From the NCBI RefSeq assembly GCF_000775285.1, contig NZ_JJML01000019.1:1-64000 (forward strand): DNA of 64,000 bases, given 5' to 3'. Positions 20,868 to 30,752 of the stretch are shown here, piece by piece. A program made the translations under genes and the position numbers. The notes beneath the pieces are model-generated. The model saw only the letters and a list, made by a program, of their open reading frames with translations, made no database searches and was not told where the DNA came from. This DNA is from Neosynechococcus sphagnicola sy1 (GTDB lineage: Bacteria; Cyanobacteriota; Cyanobacteriia; Neosynechococcales; Neosynechococcaceae). Every line of letters begins with the position of its first letter. Position 1 is the first letter of the stretch.

Positions 20868-22755
20868 TTACAGCTGGGGCAGGAAAGGCTCGTTTTTCAG
20901 GAACATGGGCATACTCGGCAACAATCTGCCGGAACTCTTCCCCATCAATGGTTTCCTTCTCAATCAGCAGATCGACGAGGCGATCCATCACCACCCGATG
21001 CTCCCGCATCAGTTGCAAGGCTCGCTCATAGCAATGGAGGACAATGGTGCGGACTTGGTTATCAATCCGGGCGGCAATTTCTTCAGAGTATTCTGAGCGG
21101 GTCATCAAATCCCGTCCCAAAAACACCTCGCTGGTTTGACCTTCCAGAGACAGGGGCCCCAAGTCGGACATCCCAAAGCGGGTGACCATTTGACGGGCCA
21201 TGGAGGTCACCTGTTGCAGATCGTTACCGGCTCCAGTCGTGACTTCGGCATCCCCAAAAACCACATCTTCTGCTGCCCGACCCCCCAGGGCTCCGGTGAT
21301 CCGAGCCAGAATCTGAGCCCGAGAGATCAGGCCCTGCTCTTCTGAGGGGGCGAACCAGGTTAGTCCCCGAGCCTGCCCTCGGGGAACCAGTGTCACCTTT
21401 TGCACCGGGTCGTGATCCTTGACTAAGGTACCGACAATGGCGTGACCAATTTCGTGGTAGGCAATCAACCGCTTGCTCTTGCTATCGACCAGGGGAGTGC
21501 CTTCCATTCCTGCCACCACCCGATCAACAGCATCATCAACTTCTAGCATCGTGATCGCGTCTTTACGCCGCCGGGCGGTGAGAATTGCTGCTTCATTCAA
21601 CAGGTTGGCGAGGTCAGCGCCAGAAAATCCAGGGGTACGGCGGGCGATCGCCTCTAGGGAAACGCTCTCCGCTAACTTTTTATTACGGGCATGGACTTCC
21701 AGCACCTTCAGACGACCCTTGACATCGGGGACATCCACCGTCACTTGGCGGTCAAACCGCCCCGGACGCAACAGGGCGGAGTCGAGAACATCAGGGCGGT
21801 TGGTGGCCGCGATGACAATAATGCCCGTATTGCCCTCGAACCCATCCATCTCCGTCAGCAGTTGGTTTAGAGTTTGCTCCCGTTCATCGTTACCGCCGCC
21901 AATGCCGGCACCCCGTTGCCGACCGACGGCATCAATTTCATCAATAAAAACAATGCAGGGTGCATTTTCCTTCGCCTTTTTGAACAGATCCCGCACCCGT
22001 GAAGCTCCGACCCCAACAAACATCTCGACAAATTCTGAACCCGAGATGCTAAAAAAGGGAACCCCTGCTTCCCCGGCGATCGCCTTTGCCAGCAAGGTCT
22101 TACCCGTACCTGGAGGCCCGACTAACAGCACCCCCTTGGGAATCCGGGCACCTACGGCGGTAAATCGTTCGGGTTTCTTCAAGAAGGTAACGACTTCCTG
22201 AAGTTCTTCCTTGGCTTCCTCAATGCCCGCCACATCATCAAACATAACGCCGGTCTTGGCTTCCATCATGAACCGAGCTTTGGACTTACCAAAACTCATA
22301 GCCTGCCCTGGGCCCCCCGGCACATTGCCAGAGCGACGGAACAGTAGGAACAGTCCAGACAACAGCAGTACGGGAAAGATTAAATTACCTAAAAAGCCCC
22401 AGATTGCCCCATCGTTACGGGGAGGATGGGAATCAAAGCTGATCTTGGCATCTCGCAGTTTCGAAATCAACTCCGGAGCAGCGATGGGTAAGTCCACCCG
22501 CAGTCGTTGAACGCGATCGCTTAATTCTGGATCGATGGCCTCGACAATTGCAGTCCGACCATTGTCATAGAGGTCAACGCTGGTGACCCGGTTGGCATCC
22601 AGATATTCCAGAAACCGCCCATAGGTCATGCGGGTGCTGGCGGTGTTTCTCCCCGTATTTACAGCAGCGGGGGCAAAGGCTCCCTGCCAAACAAACAATC
22701 CGATTACCAGCAGCGGTAACGCCCATAGGAGTGCGGTTTTCCAGGAAAATTTCAT
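20868..22755 (-). CDS. ftsH: ATP-dependent zinc metalloprotease FtsH (tail frameshift)
   Basis: Membrane-anchored AAA+ protease that degrades damaged membrane proteins, including photosystem II D1 in cyanobacteria. Order: N-terminal membrane segment [19 protein letters not shown], periplasmic part, second segment [18 protein letters not shown], Walker A GPPGTGKT, Walker [34 protein letters not shown], and zinc site [11 protein letters not shown]. The frame reads past the natural end; removing one base from the A5 run at 20893-20897 (T on the plus strand) gives [11 protein letters not shown] and a stop at 20868, matching the family tail and leaving the terminator outside the gene. It most resembles the FtsH2/Slr0228 group by its VPE-PQL tail. 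Confidence 0.94.
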
Positions 22756-22919
22756 ACGCTGATCACCTTTAGCAACAGTATAGATAAGTGCTTCTATCGA
22801 GATTTTGAATGGGCTGAGTCAAGGACTCGGCGGCCAGGGAGCCGATATCGCCGATATTGAGAATGAGAAGAAATCTTAATCAAATGTAACCTGGCGATCG
22901 CAGGCAGGGCAACTGTCCA

Positions 22920-23222
22920 CTACTGCTCTTGCATTAACCGCAGATAGTTTCGTTGCAGTTGTAAGTGACTGGCTGCCATGCGCTCAGAAATTTCTTTCTC
23001 AACATTGCTCACCTGTTGCCAAAACTCGGCAGAACGTCGGGCTGCTAAAACTTCCCGCCAGAGCACTTCCAGCAGTTCAGCTACCCTGGGGGTATCGGTG
23101 CCTAACTGTTGCTGGAGTTGCTTAAAGGCTATGCTCGCTTGGGAATGTTGGGAGACCTCCTGAGCAAGGGACAAACAGGTTTGTAACTGAGCCATGTCGT
23201 CCAGGGTTACGGTCTGGGTCAT
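22920..23222 (-). CDS. Conserved helical small protein
   Basis: A 100-residue protein, MTQTVTLDDMAQLQTCLSLA onward, predicted almost wholly alpha-helical with heptad-like spacing (LQTCLSLAQEVSQHSQ, VAELLEVLWREVLAARR, LQLQRNYLRLM). No catalytic motif. Gene-like composition, ATG start, and position between ftsH and trpS promoters support a real gene, probably of a cyanobacterial hypothetical family that was not recognised. Function unknown. Confidence 0.65.
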   Translation of the reverse strand: MTQTVTLDDMAQLQTCLSLAQEVSQHSQASIAFKQLQQQLGTDTPRVAELLEVLWREVLAARRSAEFWQQVSNVEKEISERMAASHLQLQRNYLRLMQEQ

Positions 23223-23314
23223 AATTTAGGGGTGTCCAGTTGGCTTAAAGACGATAATTAAGATTTATTAAGTCTTTTAACCATTCTATAACGAAAACAG
23301 GCGAGTTGAGAGTG

Positions 23315-24322
23315 ATGGTCAAACAGCGGGTTCTTTCTGGCGTGCAACCCACCGGCAATTTACATTTGGGTAACTATCTAGGAGCGATTCGCAACTGGGT
23401 AGACGGGCAGAGCCAGTATGAGAATTTTTTCTGTGTGGTTGATCTGCACGCCATCACCGTTCCCCATAATCCCGCCACCCTCCGGGAGGATACCTACGCG
23501 ATCGCGGCTCTGTACCTGGCCTGTGGCATCGACTTGAGCCACGCCACTATTTTTGTCCAATCCCACATCCCCGCTCATTGTGAGTTGACTTGGCTGTTTA
23601 ACTGCATTACTCCCTTGAACTGGTTGGATGACATGATTCAGTTCAAAGAAAAGGCGACTAAACAGGGGGAGAATGTCAGCATCGGTCTCCTCGACTATCC
23701 GGTGTTAATGGCAGCGGATATCTTGCTATACCAGGCAGATAAGGTTCCTGTCGGGGAGGATCAGAAGCAGCACTTAGAGTTGACACGGGATATTGCGGTG
23801 CGGTTTAACCACCAATTTGGTCAGGGAGAGAAAATTCTCAAACTACCTGAGCCGATGATTCGTCCCGAGGGAGCAAGGGTGATGAGTCTGGCGGATGGTA
23901 CCCGCAAAATGTCGAAGTCAGACCCCTCCGATCTCAGCCGCATTAACTTATTAGACTCCCCTGAACAAATTCAGAAAAAGATCAAAAGCTGTAAAACCGA
24001 CTCCATTCGGGGGCTGGCCTTTAGCAGTCTCGATCGCCCGGAATGCCATAACTTGCTCACCCTCTATATGATTCTCTCGGGTCAAAGCAAAGAAGCGGTA
24101 GCGGCCGCCTGTCAGGACATGGGTTGGGGGCAATTTAAACCCCTGCTCACCGAGGTAGTAATTTCAGCTCTCAAACCCATTCAAGACCAGTATCAGGCAG
24201 TGATGGCCGACAAGGGCTATCTCAACACGGTGTTACGCCAAGGCCAGGAAAAAGCGGGGGCGATCGCCCACCAAACCCTGACGGCGGTAAAGCAAGCCAT
24301 GGGCTATGCCTTACCACTCTGA
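23315..24322 (+). CDS. trpS: Tryptophanyl-tRNA synthetase
   Basis: Class I synthetase charging tRNA-Trp. MVKQRVLSGVQPTGNLHLGN carries the HIGH-type motif as HLGN, and the KMSKS loop is present as GTRKMSKSDPSD. Other landmarks are NWLDDMIQFKEK and VLMAADILLYQADKVPVGED with the tryptophan-binding region. With the ATG at 23315 the protein has 335 residues, the standard bacterial length. An upstream in-frame GTG-type start adds only three residues. Confidence 0.96.
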   Translation: MVKQRVLSGVQPTGNLHLGNYLGAIRNWVDGQSQYENFFCVVDLHAITVPHNPATLREDTYAIAALYLACGIDLSHATIFVQSHIPAHCELTWLFNCITPLNWLDDMIQFKEKATKQGENVSIGLLDYPVLMAADILLYQADKVPVGEDQKQHLELTRDIAVRFNHQFGQGEKILKLPEPMIRPEGARVMSLADGTRKMSKSDPSDLSRINLLDSPEQIQKKIKSCKTDSIRGLAFSSLDRPECHNLLTLYMILSGQSKEAVAAACQDMGWGQFKPLLTEVVISALKPIQDQYQAVMADKGYLNTVLRQGQEKAGAIAHQTLTAVKQAMGYALPL

Positions 24323-24381
24323 GGTAAGCCCTCATTTGCCGCTGTTCCTGACTCTCCATCCCCTTGTAAGACGCTGCTGGC

Positions 24382-25278
24382 ATGACCTCTGTTTTTCGTT
24401 CGGCTGCTGAGGCAGGCGAGTTCTTAATTACCGCTGAAGTTGCCCCCCCGAAGGGAGGCGATCCAGCCCATATGCTGGCAATGGCAGAGATCCTGAAGGG
24501 ACGAGTCCACGCCATTAACCTCACCGACGGCAGTCGGGCGGTGCTGCGGATGTCCCCCGTCGCTGCCTCAGTGATTTTGCTCCTCCACGGCATCGAGCCG
24601 ATTTGTCAGCTTGCCTGCCGCGATCGCAACCGTATTGGCCTCCAGGCTGATCTCATGGGTGCCCATGCCCTAGGCATCCGCAACATCCTGGCGCTGACGG
24701 GGGATCCGGTGAAAGTGGGGGATCACCCCGATGCCCGGAGTGTGTTTGACATGGAATCCGTACGGCTGCTGAAACTAATTGGTAAACTCAACCAGGGGTT
24801 TGACTGGAATGATCGGCCCTTAACCGATGGTGTTACCGATCTATTTGTCGGGGCGGCGGTTGACCCCCAACTGAGTAGCTGGTCTGGACTGCAACGCCGA
24901 TTTGAGCACAAGTTAGCCGCAGGGGCCCAGTTTTTCCAGAGCCAGTTAATCTGTGATTTTGAGCGACTGGAAAAATTTATGAGCCAGATTGCGGCGGGGT
25001 GTAATAAACCCATCCTGGCAGGGATTTTTCTCTTGAAGTCGGCCAAAAATGCTCAGTTTATCAACCGCTGCGTCCCAGGGGTGCAGATTCCCCAATCCAT
25101 CATTGACCGCCTCGATCGGGCAGAGAATCCCCTACAAGAGGGAGTGGCGATCGCGGCAGAACAAGTATGCCTCGCCCGAGAACTCTGTCAGGGTGTGCAT
25201 ATGATGGCGGTCAAACGAGAAGATTTAATCCCTCAAATTCTCGACAAAGCGGGAATTCACCCCTTAAATGCACCTTAA
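24382..25278 (+). CDS. Methylenetetrahydrofolate reductase (MetF-like)
   Basis: A TIM-barrel protein of 298 residues. The N-terminal FLITAEVAPPKGGDPAHMLA has the catalytic-type glutamate of MTHFR, and GIRNILALTGDPVKVGDH carries the LxGD motif whose aspartate contacts the flavin/folate. Later signatures include LTDGVTDLFVGAAVDP and FEHKLAAGAQFFQSQLICD, also standard. It probably makes 5-methyl-THF for methionine synthesis, using FAD and an unidentified electron donor. Sequence is less like E. coli MetF than like short MTHFR-like proteins, so the precise donor is open. It lies 59 bp after trpS. Confidence 0.87.
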   Translation: MTSVFRSAAEAGEFLITAEVAPPKGGDPAHMLAMAEILKGRVHAINLTDGSRAVLRMSPVAASVILLLHGIEPICQLACRDRNRIGLQADLMGAHALGIRNILALTGDPVKVGDHPDARSVFDMESVRLLKLIGKLNQGFDWNDRPLTDGVTDLFVGAAVDPQLSSWSGLQRRFEHKLAAGAQFFQSQLICDFERLEKFMSQIAAGCNKPILAGIFLLKSAKNAQFINRCVPGVQIPQSIIDRLDRAENPLQEGVAIAAEQVCLARELCQGVHMMAVKREDLIPQILDKAGIHPLNAP

Positions 25279-25776
25279 TTGTCTGCCAAGATTGTTTTAA
25301 TGGGCTGAAACCCTTCACATACCCACTCCCTAGAACCGTGACGGATGATTTGAAGCCATCTGAAGTACTCACCGTTCGATACGATCAAGGCCGCTAATGC
25401 CAATATCAAGAGTGAATGCTTCTACCAATCTTGAATGAAGCTGAGCATCGTCGTGAGCTTGAAAGCTTTACTCCGCGGGGCTTTTCTTAAAACAGGAGGA
25501 GCCTATTCTATTCTCATACACCAGACACTGATGCACTTCAGATTTGAACTAGCGCTTGATAAGTTGCGTTATTTGCAACTGGAATTAAGCCATCGCTGCT
25601 CGATCATTCACTGGAGCTTTGACCTACTGCCAGAGAGGCTTGTCTAATCGATTATTAAGTTTTTATATCGGGATTCAACACTTCTGGTTCACGTTGACTA
25701 TCCACTGTCCTCCCCTCGAGCCTCCAACCCAAGATGGGGAGTGCTAGGTTAAAGGTCGTACTATCCCCAGGCAACC
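25279..25776. other. 498-bp spacer without a recognisable gene
   Basis: Short frames here have no family resemblance, no good ribosome site and poor composition. A weak hairpin near 25472-25493 (AAAGC...GCTTTT) could end metF transcription. No tRNA, riboswitch or repeat was recognised. Confidence 0.5.
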
Positions 25777-26181
25777 GTGAAAAAGCGGGTCACCCTCATC
25801 TTCCCTAAGCGTTCGATCCAGATGCCAGTCACCTACCGCCTGGCAAAGGATTTTAATGTCGCGGCCAATATTATTCGTGCCCAGGTTGCTCCCAATCAAA
25901 TTGGCAAATTGGTGGTAGAGCTATCCGGTGATATCGATCAATTAGAGGCGGCTATTGAATGGATGCGGATGCAGGATATTGGTGTTTCCCTCACCAGCCG
26001 CGAACTGGTGATCAACGAACAAGCCTGCGTCCATTGCGGTCTCTGTACCGGAGTTTGTCCAACCGAGGCTCTGACCCTAGACCCTCAAAGCTTTCAACTC
26101 ACCTTTACGAGATCGCGATGCATTGTCTGTGAGCAATGCATTCCCACCTGTCCCGTGCAGGCTATTTCCACCAATCTTTAG
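25777..26181 (+). CDS. NIL domain 4Fe-4S ferredoxin
   Basis: Residues 1-75 form an NIL domain (VTLIFPKRSIQMPVTYRLAK; NIL domains are also found in MetN and bind small ligands such as amino acids). The C-terminal part has two 4Fe-4S motifs, CVHCGLCTGVCP and CIVCEQCIPTCP. The GTG at 25777 gives 134 residues, typical of the cyanobacterial NIL-ferredoxins (sulfur metabolism or electron carrier proposals). It converges on the ferredoxin/cyclase-like gene at 26219, which also has a redox domain. Confidence 0.9.
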   Translation: MKKRVTLIFPKRSIQMPVTYRLAKDFNVAANIIRAQVAPNQIGKLVVELSGDIDQLEAAIEWMRMQDIGVSLTSRELVINEQACVHCGLCTGVCPTEALTLDPQSFQLTFTRSRCIVCEQCIPTCPVQAISTNL

Positions 26182-26218
26182 CTGGGTAGATGCAGCATTT
26201 ACGGAGCAGCGGTACAGG

Positions 26219-27226
26219 CTACTTATTTTTCCCCCAGGAACCTGCAAATTTCTGCATAAAAGACATGACTCGCTTCGTCAGGGGCATAGAAGGGTCAGCC
26301 TTTTCCAGCTTCACGGGCGGTTCTCCCTTCATGCCTACCACCTCATACACCTGTAAACCAGATCGACTACCGGAAATAGCGATCGTCTGATGCCGATTCA
26401 CCGCTGCCTCAGCCTGAATTTGGGCATAGGCCGCTTCCGACACCAGTAGCTGACTGCCCACTTCCCGATTCGCCGCTTCAATCCGACTGACCAGGTTTAC
26501 CGCATTTCCCGCCGCCGTAATCAGAGAAGGCCGACTTGGGTCCACAGGGACGATCACCGCAGGCCCGTAGTGAACCCCCAGGGTCAGTTGCAGCGGCTGA
26601 TAGGACAGTTGCTTCAGATAGTCGTTCAACTCGCGGATCGCCCGTAGCATCTCTAACCCAGACCAGACTGCCCGTTGGACAGGTTGATCCGTGTCCTCCA
26701 GCCCAAAGATAGCCAAACACCAGATGCCCATGTAGTTGTTGATCACCCCACCATAGCGATTGACCACCTGGTTCATGCTGTGGAAATAACGACTGAGAAT
26801 ATAGATCATGTCGTAGGGAAAATTCACCTCGTCAAAGTTTGTGGCACCGCGAATCGAGGCAAACAAGACGGCAACAGTTTTCTGAGTGCCGATTGACCCT
26901 GTAGAAAGTTGAGCATCAACAATATCAATGTCCTCGTTGTCGATCACCATGCGGCGGATGGAGACATCCCCCGTCACCCTGGTCTGACAGGCCAAGCGGA
27001 TGTGGAAAGGAAACTCGAGCTTGCGAGCCAGGGTGCGTTCCGCTGTAGTTGTGGGACTGCAATTTTCAATCCCTTTGAGAATCATTACCCGACAGGTGGA
27101 ACAGTAGGCATGGCCGCCACAGACATGAGTGTGGGGGATATCAGCGTTTAAGAGCGCCTCGAGAATGGTTTCCGAGGGATCAATCTCCACAGAGCGCTGA
27201 TCGGGAAGGCTGTGAATGTTTGCCAT
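26219..27226 (-). CDS. 2Fe-2S ferredoxin fused to degenerate class III adenylate cyclase-like domain
   Basis: Start MANIHSLPDQRSVEIDPSET (ATG at 27226; an earlier frame adds 21 unrelated residues). Residues 1-95 are a plant-type 2Fe-2S domain with ligands C36, C42, C45 and C80 (CGGHAYCSTC, then RLACQT). Residues 118-300 form a class III nucleotidyl cyclase fold: VAVLFASIRGATNF, IYILSRYFHSMNQVVNRYGG, NNYMGIWCLAIFGL, LGVHYGPAV, ITAAGNAVNLVSRIEA. Both metal-binding aspartates appear lost: FASIRG has S124 where F-x-D is expected, and MGIWCLAIFG has I168 where GD is expected. It probably cannot make cAMP and may be a redox-sensing or binding domain; that is inference. Confidence 0.87.
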   Translation of the reverse strand: MANIHSLPDQRSVEIDPSETILEALLNADIPHTHVCGGHAYCSTCRVMILKGIENCSPTTTAERTLARKLEFPFHIRLACQTRVTGDVSIRRMVIDNEDIDIVDAQLSTGSIGTQKTVAVLFASIRGATNFDEVNFPYDMIYILSRYFHSMNQVVNRYGGVINNYMGIWCLAIFGLEDTDQPVQRAVWSGLEMLRAIRELNDYLKQLSYQPLQLTLGVHYGPAVIVPVDPSRPSLITAAGNAVNLVSRIEAANREVGSQLLVSEAAYAQIQAEAAVNRHQTIAISGSRSGLQVYEVVGMKGEPPVKLEKADPSMPLTKRVMSFMQKFAGSWGKNK

Positions 27227-27502
27227 GGGTTTGCCAAGAGGTGAGGTACTGAGCAGGTGTACAGTATGGCTTGCCCCTGAAGGTTCCAAACCATCCCACT
27301 CAAGGATTGCTAGCGACTACCAGTAAACTCTATCCCTTCTAGGCTTGTGTGAAAATTTGCTGAGAATCAAGATAGATACAATTAAAAATTTCTCTGGATT
27401 CTGGGGCATGGCAGTTCTGGTTGGGGTATTTATCCCTGCATCTGTTGGGGGTTCGGGGATTGGGTATGCTAGGGTTGGTAGTCCAATTCAGGCACCGTTT
27501 CC

Positions 27503-28330
27503 ATGAACTCTTCTCTGCACCACAGGCTATCCCCGTCGTTACAAGTAGCGCTGGCGAAACGGCAGCGAGAGACGGGGCAGTCCATAGAGGAGATTGTTGA
27601 AGCAGCTCTGGGTCAGTATCTAGAGGTGGATGAGGAGACGATTTTTCAGACCTCCACCATTAGTGCTTTGGTCGAGGGGGTCAATAAAGGGGACTTGACC
27701 GTCGGCGAATTGGTCACCCATGGAAATTTTGGCCTCGGAACCTTTGATGATTTAGATGGGGAAATGGTGTTGCTGGATGGTGAAGTGCTGCAATTAAAAT
27801 CCGATGGTCAGGCCTATGCCGTGGCTGAGTCGGCCAAGACACCTTTTGCCACCGTCACCTTCTGGGAAGCCGATCGCACCGTCGTCCTGAACCAGCCCTT
27901 AGACTACTCGCAACTACAAGCTTACCTAGATACCCTGCTGCCCTCCGATAATATTTTCTATGCCATTAAAGTTGAGGGCAGCTTTGAGTTCGTCAAAACC
28001 CGTAGCGTTGCTCGACAGGTCGAACAAACCCGGTTGATTGACGCCACGGCTCAACAGCCCGTGTTTGAGTTTCACCAGGTTCAGGGAACCTTGGTGGGCT
28101 TCTGGACACCTACTTATATGCAAACGGTGAATGTCCCTGGCTATCATTTCCACTTTCTCACCCAGGATCGTCGCCAGGGAGGGCATCTCTTAGACTGCCG
28201 CATTGGCCAGGTCACGATTGGCATTGATGACACCCCCCAAATGCGGATGGCTCTGCCCAACACTAGCGACTTTTTGGCGGCAGACCTTTCTAAGGATACC
28301 CGAGAGGAATTACATCAGTCTGAAAAATGA
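27503..28330 (+). CDS. alsD: Acetolactate decarboxylase with N-terminal helical extension
   Basis: Converts alpha-acetolactate to acetoin. From about residue 50 the enzyme is clear: TISALVEGVNKGDLTVGELV, THGNFGLGTFDDLDGEMVLL, and the zinc ligands PGYHFHFLTQDRRQGGHLLDC (three histidines). The first 48 residues (SPSLQVALAKRQRETGQSIE then EIVEAALGQYLE) resemble a ribbon-helix-helix/CopG-like helical segment not needed for the core enzyme. Length is 275 residues, about 30-40 more than classical AlsD/BudA. No acetolactate synthase gene is adjacent, so it may drain acetolactate from branched-chain synthesis. Followed by initiator tRNA. Confidence 0.88.
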   Translation: MNSSLHHRLSPSLQVALAKRQRETGQSIEEIVEAALGQYLEVDEETIFQTSTISALVEGVNKGDLTVGELVTHGNFGLGTFDDLDGEMVLLDGEVLQLKSDGQAYAVAESAKTPFATVTFWEADRTVVLNQPLDYSQLQAYLDTLLPSDNIFYAIKVEGSFEFVKTRSVARQVEQTRLIDATAQQPVFEFHQVQGTLVGFWTPTYMQTVNVPGYHFHFLTQDRRQGGHLLDCRIGQVTIGIDDTPQMRMALPNTSDFLAADLSKDTREELHQSEK

Positions 28331-28384
28331 ACCCCAAGGAATATTTGCTATCTAGCTGCTTTATCGCTATACTTAAAAAGCCGA

Positions 28385-28461
<77 letters not shown>

Positions 28462-28474
28462 CTCAAAAAATCAG

Positions 28475-28509
28475 ATCCCTGTTGTCTTTTTTGGCTTCAG
28501 GGATTTTTG
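28475..28509 (+). terminator. Terminator after tRNA-fMet
   Basis: ATCCCTG (28475-28481) pairs with CAGGGAT (28498-28504), followed by a T tract. It lies 14 bp past the tRNA and also faces the end of the sds-like gene. Confidence 0.75.
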
Positions 28510-28543
28510 CTGTTAGGGTATTTTGGAGGGTCAGCGTTGCGGA

Positions 28544-29515
28544 TTAATACATCCGGCTTAAGACATAGTCCGCAATATCGATCAGGGCTTGACGAGCTTC
28601 AGAAGCGGGTAAATTACTTAAACATTCAATGGCGGCCTTGCTGTGCTGGGCTGCAAGTTCCCGAGAACGACTGATTCCCCTGCTTTCTAGTATGAGGGCG
28701 ATCGCCTCCTCTAGATCCCCGGTTTGGGCAAACTCACGCTCAATCAATTTTTCGAGGTAGGGCTTTTCTTCCAGTGCCAAGAGCACTGGGGCGGTAAGAT
28801 TGCCACTTTTTAAATCAGACCCAGCTGGCTTCCCCAACACTTCATCGGAAGCAGTGAAGTCTAAGATGTCATCGACGATCTGAAAGGCTAAGCCCAAATG
28901 CCGCCCGTAGTGGTAGAGATCCTCGGCAAGTTGGCTGGAAACTCGACTCAGGAGTCCTGCTGACTTAGAGCTGTTGGCAATCAGAGAGGCGGTTTTACAA
29001 TAACTCTTTTCTAAGTAAGCGTCCATTGACAAACTGGTATCAAAGCGGTTAAGCCCTTGTTGGATCTCACCTTCGGCTAGATCCATAATCACGCGGGAGA
29101 GCAACTTCACAACTTCTAAGTTATCCAGGTTTGCCAGGTACCAAGAAGACTGGGCAAATAGAAAATCCCCTGCCAGCACTGCCACCCGTGTATTAAAGCG
29201 ACTGTGAACAGTGGGTACCCCCCGTCTGACCTCTGATTCGTCCAGAACATCATCATGCACGAGACTGGCGGTGTGGATCATTTCGGTAATCTCAGCTAGG
29301 CGGCGATGATAGGAGCTCAACGCTTGATGCGGCATCGTTGCCCGAGCAGCCAGTAGCACAATTGCTGGTCTTAACCGCTTTCCTCCCGCTCCAAACAAAT
29401 ATTCGGCAGCAGCAAAGAGAATCGGGTGACGCGCACTGACCAGATTCTTAAGATTCTCTGTCATCAGCTCGAGGTCTGCTTCAACAGAGGCAAAGAGGGA
29501 GGTAACTGAGGTCAT
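28544..29515 (-). CDS. sds: Solanesyl diphosphate synthase-type polyprenyl synthase
   Basis: Long-chain trans-prenyltransferase, expected to make the C45 side chain of plastoquinone. First aspartate-rich motif LVHDDVLDESEVRRG (DDxxD type) and second FQIVDDILDFTASDEVLGKP are intact, as are GGKRLRP and YCKTASLIANSSKSAG. The small residues before the first motif (ASLVHDD) suit long products. It has 323 residues, the usual cyanobacterial Sds length. The chain length is inferred from family similarity. It lies on the same strand as murI, 286 bp downstream of it. Confidence 0.9.
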   Translation of the reverse strand: MTSVTSLFASVEADLELMTENLKNLVSARHPILFAAAEYLFGAGGKRLRPAIVLLAARATMPHQALSSYHRRLAEITEMIHTASLVHDDVLDESEVRRGVPTVHSRFNTRVAVLAGDFLFAQSSWYLANLDNLEVVKLLSRVIMDLAEGEIQQGLNRFDTSLSMDAYLEKSYCKTASLIANSSKSAGLLSRVSSQLAEDLYHYGRHLGLAFQIVDDILDFTASDEVLGKPAGSDLKSGNLTAPVLLALEEKPYLEKLIEREFAQTGDLEEAIALILESRGISRSRELAAQHSKAAIECLSNLPASEARQALIDIADYVLSRMY

Positions 29516-29801
29516 GGATAGGCCGGCAGGGCATTAGGTTACGAAAATTTACATAATCTGTCCCTATTTTAAGCGAAGCCTTCAGCTTGTGAACGGGTAC
29601 TGTGGGTTTCTGTCCATGGGAATCTTGCCGATAGTGTTACAAGCCAGAGGGGCGATCGCACCCTAGGGTTTAACCAGATTACGTTTTTCCCGTCCCCTGT
29701 GGATCGAAATTCGTCATGATTTTCCCCTGGATGCTGGGTAGAACAATCAATCGCACTGCCAGCTGGGATGGTCAAAGACCGGCTTTTGGAGATCGCCGAT
29801 G

Positions 29802-30752
29802 TTAGTCTATGGACTCAGCAACTGCTGTCTGCAAGGCAAGTTCACGCAGAGATACCCCTTCAACAACTGGGGTGCAGCCCAGCCATTGGGTTGACAGATG
29901 GGCAAATTGTTGGGGGCAACCACTGACATAAAATCGGGTCGGAAACGCTGCCCGATTATTCCGCAGCCCCAGTAGTTCTAATTCCCGAGCCGCCGCTGCT
30001 ACTAAGTGGACGGCAGGATCAATAAACTTTACCTGACGGGGCAGAATGGTTCTGAGGATCGGTTCTAGATGCGGATAGTGGGTACAGCCATAGATTAAGG
30101 TGTCAATCTGCTGCTCCATTAAGGGAGTTAAATAGGATCTCGCGACTTCATAGGCACGGGGAGTGTGAATTAGATTTTGTTCCACCAGGGGGACAAACTC
30201 GGGACAGCCTACCTGCCAAACTGATCTCCCTGGATCAATTTCTTGAATCGCCTGAGGGTAAGCTTCACTCGCAACCGTGGCCGGAGTCGCAATCACCCCA
30301 ATGCGCTGCCCTCGCTGCACCGCTGCTTTCGCCCCTGGCAAGATCAATCCGAGAATGGGAAAATTGTACTCGGAGCGCACGGACTCTAGAGCCAGGGCTG
30401 AGCTGGTATTACAGGCCATCAGCACCATCTTGACGTGCTGCTGCTGCATCCAGTCCAGGATCTCGCGCACAAATTGGAGAATCTCACTCGCGGATCGATT
30501 GCCATAGGGTAACCGTGCCGTATCCCCAAAATAAAGCACAGACTCTCTAGGCAGTTGGCGATACAACTCTCGCAGCACGGTAAGTCCCCCAACACCGCTG
30601 TCAAACAAACCAATCCGATCTGTGACGGGTTGCTCAAGGTCGGAAATAAGGGTATTCAGGGACTGAGTGAGAGGGGAAAATGGGCCGGAGGCGCTAGTAA
30701 AACAATTCATGCTGAATTCGGGTGACAACAGAACAGAGGGGTTAAGAACCAT
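29802..30752 (-). CDS. murI: Glutamate racemase
   Basis: Makes D-glutamate for peptidoglycan. Visible are RIGLFDSGVGGLTVLRELY at the domain start, YFGDTARLPYG, the first catalytic cysteine in MVLMACNTSSALALE and the second in IYGCTHYPHLEPIL. The ATG at 30752 shares a base with the stop of the upstream amidase gene (TAATG), pointing to translational coupling; a second ATG 42 bp inside (MNCFTSASGPF) also fits because the conserved domain only starts after about 45 residues. Together with the amidase this is a cell-wall operon. Confidence 0.94.
   Translation of the reverse strand: MVLNPSVLLSPEFSMNCFTSASGPFSPLTQSLNTLISDLEQPVTDRIGLFDSGVGGLTVLRELYRQLPRESVLYFGDTARLPYGNRSASEILQFVREILDWMQQQHVKMVLMACNTSSALALESVRSEYNFPILGLILPGAKAAVQRGQRIGVIATPATVASEAYPQAIQEIDPGRSVWQVGCPEFVPLVEQNLIHTPRAYEVARSYLTPLMEQQIDTLIYGCTHYPHLEPILRTILPRQVKFIDPAVHLVAAAARELELLGLRNNRAAFPTRFYVSGCPQQFAHLSTQWLGCTPVVEGVSLRELALQTAVAESID

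Noticed and set aside
21473-22201. 242-codon open frame opposite ftsH
   Set aside because: Arg/Ser/Pro-rich shadow of the conserved ftsH AAA domain; no homology or ribosome site.
25435-25647. 70-codon frame in the spacer before the NIL ferredoxin
   Set aside because: No family match and no supporting start signals.
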